From Piscicola geometra (taxonomy: Eukaryota > Annelida > Clitellata > Hirudinida > Piscicolidae), in assembly GCA_943735955.1 (NCBI GenBank), contig OX030961.1:1-64000 (forward strand): a stretch of 64,000 nt of DNA, given 5' to 3'. This document shows, piece by piece, positions 61,200 to 64,000 of the stretch. Numbering within the stretch: the first letter of the stretch is position 1; each line of letters opens with the position of its first letter. Made by a program: the position numbers and the translations under genes. The notes under the pieces were generated by a model that saw nothing but the letters and a program-made list of their open reading frames with translations, ran no database searches and was not told the DNA's origin.

Positions 61200-64000
61200 T
61201 ATTAACATATATTGGTTATTAACAAATATTGGATATTTACATATACTGCATATTTACATATATTGCATATTTACATATATTGCATATTAACATATATTGG
61301 ATATTAACATATATTGGATATTTACATATATTGCATATTTACATATATTGCATATTTACATATATTGCATCTTTAAATATATTGCATATTTACATTCATT
61401 GCAAATTTACATATATTGCATATTTACATATATTGCATATTTGCATATATTGCATATTTACATATAATGCATATTTACATATATTGCATACTTACATATA
61501 TTGCATATTAACATATATTGCATATTTACATATATTGCATATTTACATATATTGCATATTAACATATATTGGATATTAACATATATTGGATATTTACATA
61601 TATTGCATATTTACATATATTGCATATTTACATATATTGCATATTTACATATATTGCATATTTACATATATTAAATGTTTACATATATTGCATATTTACA
61701 CATATTGCATATTTACATATATTACATATTTACATATATTGCATATTTACATATATTGCATATTTACATATATTGCATATTTACATATATTGCATATTTA
61801 CATATATTGCATATTTACATATATTGCATATTTACATAAATTGCATATTTACATATATTGCATATTTACATATATTGCATATATTTATATATTGCATATT
61901 TACATATATTTCATATTTACATATATTGCATATTTACATATATTGCATATTTACATATATTGCATATTTACATATATTGCATATTTACATATAATGCATA
62001 TTTACATATATTGCATATTTACATTTATTGCATATTTACGTATATTGCATATTTACATGTATTGCATATTTACATATATTGCATATTTGCATATATTGCA
62101 TATTTACATATAATGCATATGTACATATATTGCATCTTTACATATATTGCATATTTACATATATTGCATATTTACATATATTGCATATTTACATATATTG
62201 CATATTTACATATATTGCATATTTAGATATATTGCATATTTACATATATTGCTTATTTACATATATTGCATATTTACATATATTACATACTTACATATAT
62301 TGCATATTTACATATATTGCATATTTACATATATTGCATATTTACATATATTGCATATTTACATATATTGCATATTTACATATATTGCATATTTACATAT
62401 ATTGCAAATTTACATATATTGCATATTTACATATATTGCATATTTACATATATTGCATATTTACATATATTGCATATTTACATATATTGCATATTTACAT
62501 ATATTAAATGTTTACATATTTTGCATATTTACACATATTGCATATTTACATATATTACATATTTACATATATTGCATATTTAAATATATTGCATATTTAC
62601 ATATATTGCATATTTACATATATTGCATATTTACATATATTGCATATTTACATATATTGAATATTTACATATATTGCATATTTACATATATTGCATATTT
62701 ACATATATTGCATATTTACATATATTGCATATTTACATATATTGCATATTTACATATATTGCATATTTACATATATTGCATATTTACATATATTGCATAT
62801 TTACATATATTAAATGTTTACATATATTGCATATTTACACATATTGCATATTTACATATATTGCATATTTACATATATTACATATTTACATATATTACAT
62901 ATTCACATATATTGCATATTTACATATATTGCATATTTACATATATTGCATATTTACATATATTGCATATTTACATATATTGCATACTTACATATATTGA
63001 ATATTTACATATATTGCATATTTACATATATTGCATATTTACATATATTGCATATTTACATATATTGCATATTTACATTTATTGCATATTTACATATATT
63101 GCATATTTACATTTATTGCATATTTACATATATTGCATATTTACATTTATTGCATATTTACATATATTGCATATTTACATATATTGCATATTAACATATA
63201 TTGGTTATTAACAAATATTGGATATTTACATATATTGCATATTTACATATATTGCATATTTACATATATTGCATATTAACATATATTGGATATTAACATA
63301 TATTGGATATTTACATATATTGCATATTTACATATATTGCATATTTACATATATTGCATCTTTAAATATATTGCATATTTACATTCATTGCATATTTACA
63401 TATATTGCATATTTACATATATTGCATATTTGCATATATTGCATATTTACATATAATGCATATTTACATATATTGCATACTTACATTTATTGCATATTAA
63501 CATATATTGCATATTTACATATATTGCATATTTACATATATTGCATATTAACATATATTGGATATTAACATATATTGGATATTTACATATATTGCATATT
63601 TACATATATTGCATATTTACATATATTGCATATTTACATATATTGCATATTTACATATATTAAATGTTTACATATATTGCATATTTACACATATTGCATA
63701 TTTACATATATTGCATATTAACATATATTGGATATTAACATATATTGGATATTTACATATATTGCATATTTACATATATTGCATATTTACATATATTGCA
63801 TCTTTAAATATATTGCATATTTGCATTCATTGCATATTTACATATATTGCATATTTACATATATTGCATATTTGCATATATTGCATATTTACATATAATG
63901 CATATTTACATATATTGCATACTTACATATATTGCATATTAACATATATTGGTTATTAACAAATATTGGATATTTACATATATTGCATATTTACATATAT
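61200..64000. repeat. Terminal TTGG-block cluster running off the right edge
   Basis: TTGGTTATTAAC at 61,212, 63,201 and 63,949 gives spacings of 1,989 and 748 bp (117 and 44 monomers). Between them lie the same subrepeats as at 45,130-46,200, here with TTTACATTCATTGC replacing TTTGCATTCATTGC at first, and TTTGCATTCATTGC restored near 63,823. The pattern is unfinished at 64,000, so the array continues. Confidence 0.82.

Larger units (their letters stand above)
8821..64000. repeat. Array B: 17-bp AT-rich satellite, about 3,250 tandem copies
   Basis: All 55 kb is a head-to-tail array of CATATTTACATATATTG (about 18% GC). The monomer contains no TAA, TAG or TGA on the + strand in any register, including across unit boundaries. 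Because 17 is not divisible by 3, all three + frames read the same cyclic 17-residue peptide, HIYIYCIFTYIAYLHIL. The minus strand has TAA in every 51 bp. This explains the many overlapping + frame openings of hundreds of codons and their absence on the minus strand. There are no codon bias, start context, introns or unique flanks to support a gene. Variants recur in fixed order and define several nested HORs. The array continues beyond the right edge. Confidence 0.98.
31900..64000. repeat. Array B neighbourhood B4, TTGGATATTAAC-bearing HORs
   Basis: Monomers ending in TTGG, not TTGC, are confined to this part. TTGGTTATTAAC starts at 31,923, 45,141, 45,549, 55,175, 61,212, 63,201 and 63,949. 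TTGGATATTAAC occurs near 32,297 and then about twenty times from 45,226 on. Other hallmarks are TTAAATGTTTAC, TACATAAATTGC, GCATATATTTATATATTGC followed by ATATTTCATATT, and TTTAAATATATTGC followed by TTTGCATTCATTGC. Most of it is large duplicated segments, listed separately. Confidence 0.84.

Noticed and set aside
8821..64000. CRISPR array
   Set aside because: The repeats are contiguous 17-mers without unique spacers, and there are no cas genes or leader.
1..64000. tRNA, rRNA or other structured RNA genes
   Set aside because: The whole window is low-complexity satellite at under 20% GC. No cloverleaf, rRNA core or conserved RNA motif is present.
1..64000. Telomeric repeats or CENP-B box
   Set aside because: No TTAGGG-like or TTTAGGG-like arrays and no CENP-B box core (TTCG with CGGG) appear; the sequence has almost no G or C runs.
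8821..64000. TATA boxes and rho-independent terminators
   Set aside because: TATATA-like and A/T-run matches occur in nearly every monomer and so carry no information. No GC stem followed by a T run exists.
1..64000. Bacterial, plasmid or viral origin of the window
   Set aside because: A 64-kb gene-free stretch of satellite with nested HORs does not fit prokaryotic or typical viral genomes. A viral or organelle repeat cannot be formally excluded, but nothing in the sequence supports it.

Overview
The window contains two very AT-rich tandem satellite arrays joined end to end. I find no supportable protein-coding gene, RNA gene, transposon, CRISPR array or unique sequence. Array A (1 to about 8,820) is a 21-bp satellite, roughly 420 copies: AATGTTAAAAAC followed by TTTAAAAAG. 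Array B (about 8,821 to 64,000) is a 17-bp satellite with consensus CATATTTACATATATTG, roughly 3,250 copies. Both run off the window edges, so their true extents are unknown. Long open frames exist (up to 1,518 codons at 19,797-24,353), but they arise only because the repeat units lack stop codons in the relevant frames.

Kilobases of short-monomer satellite organised into multi-level higher-order repeats (HORs) are typical of eukaryotic nuclear heterochromatin (centromeric, pericentromeric, subtelomeric or another satellite block). Nothing here identifies the species. No telomere repeat, CENP-B box, rDNA or mobile element is visible.

Layout. Array A has an 18-monomer (378-bp) HOR whose copies lie back to back in several places, separated by a terminator-like module that recurs six times. 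The junction at about 8,818-8,822 is abrupt. Array B divides into four neighbourhoods by private variants. B1 (8,821 to about 19,200) has roughly 1-kb modules carrying TTGCCTTTTTAC, ATGTTGCATATATAC and GCATTTCAAC. B2 (about 19,200-27,115) has a 1,241-bp HOR built of 765 + 476 bp, then 901-bp units. B3 (27,116 to about 31,900) is where 18-bp monomers first appear, and it holds a 1,617-bp tandem duplication. B4 (about 31,900-64,000) has TTGGATATTAAC and TTGGTTATTAAC blocks and large duplications at 2,551/1,481, 2,585, 2,430, 2,790 and 1,122 bp spacing.

The most striking results are structural. About 18.3 kb of array B (8,834-27,116) keeps a constant 17-bp phase. All later phase drift is accounted for by 21 18-bp monomers, three 16-bp monomers and one 19-bp monomer. 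The 18-bp monomers occur in eight pairs exactly 188 bp apart. The 21-bp monomer equals two helical turns and carries two A-tracts, which predicts intrinsically curved DNA. All counts were made by reading the sequence, not by computation.
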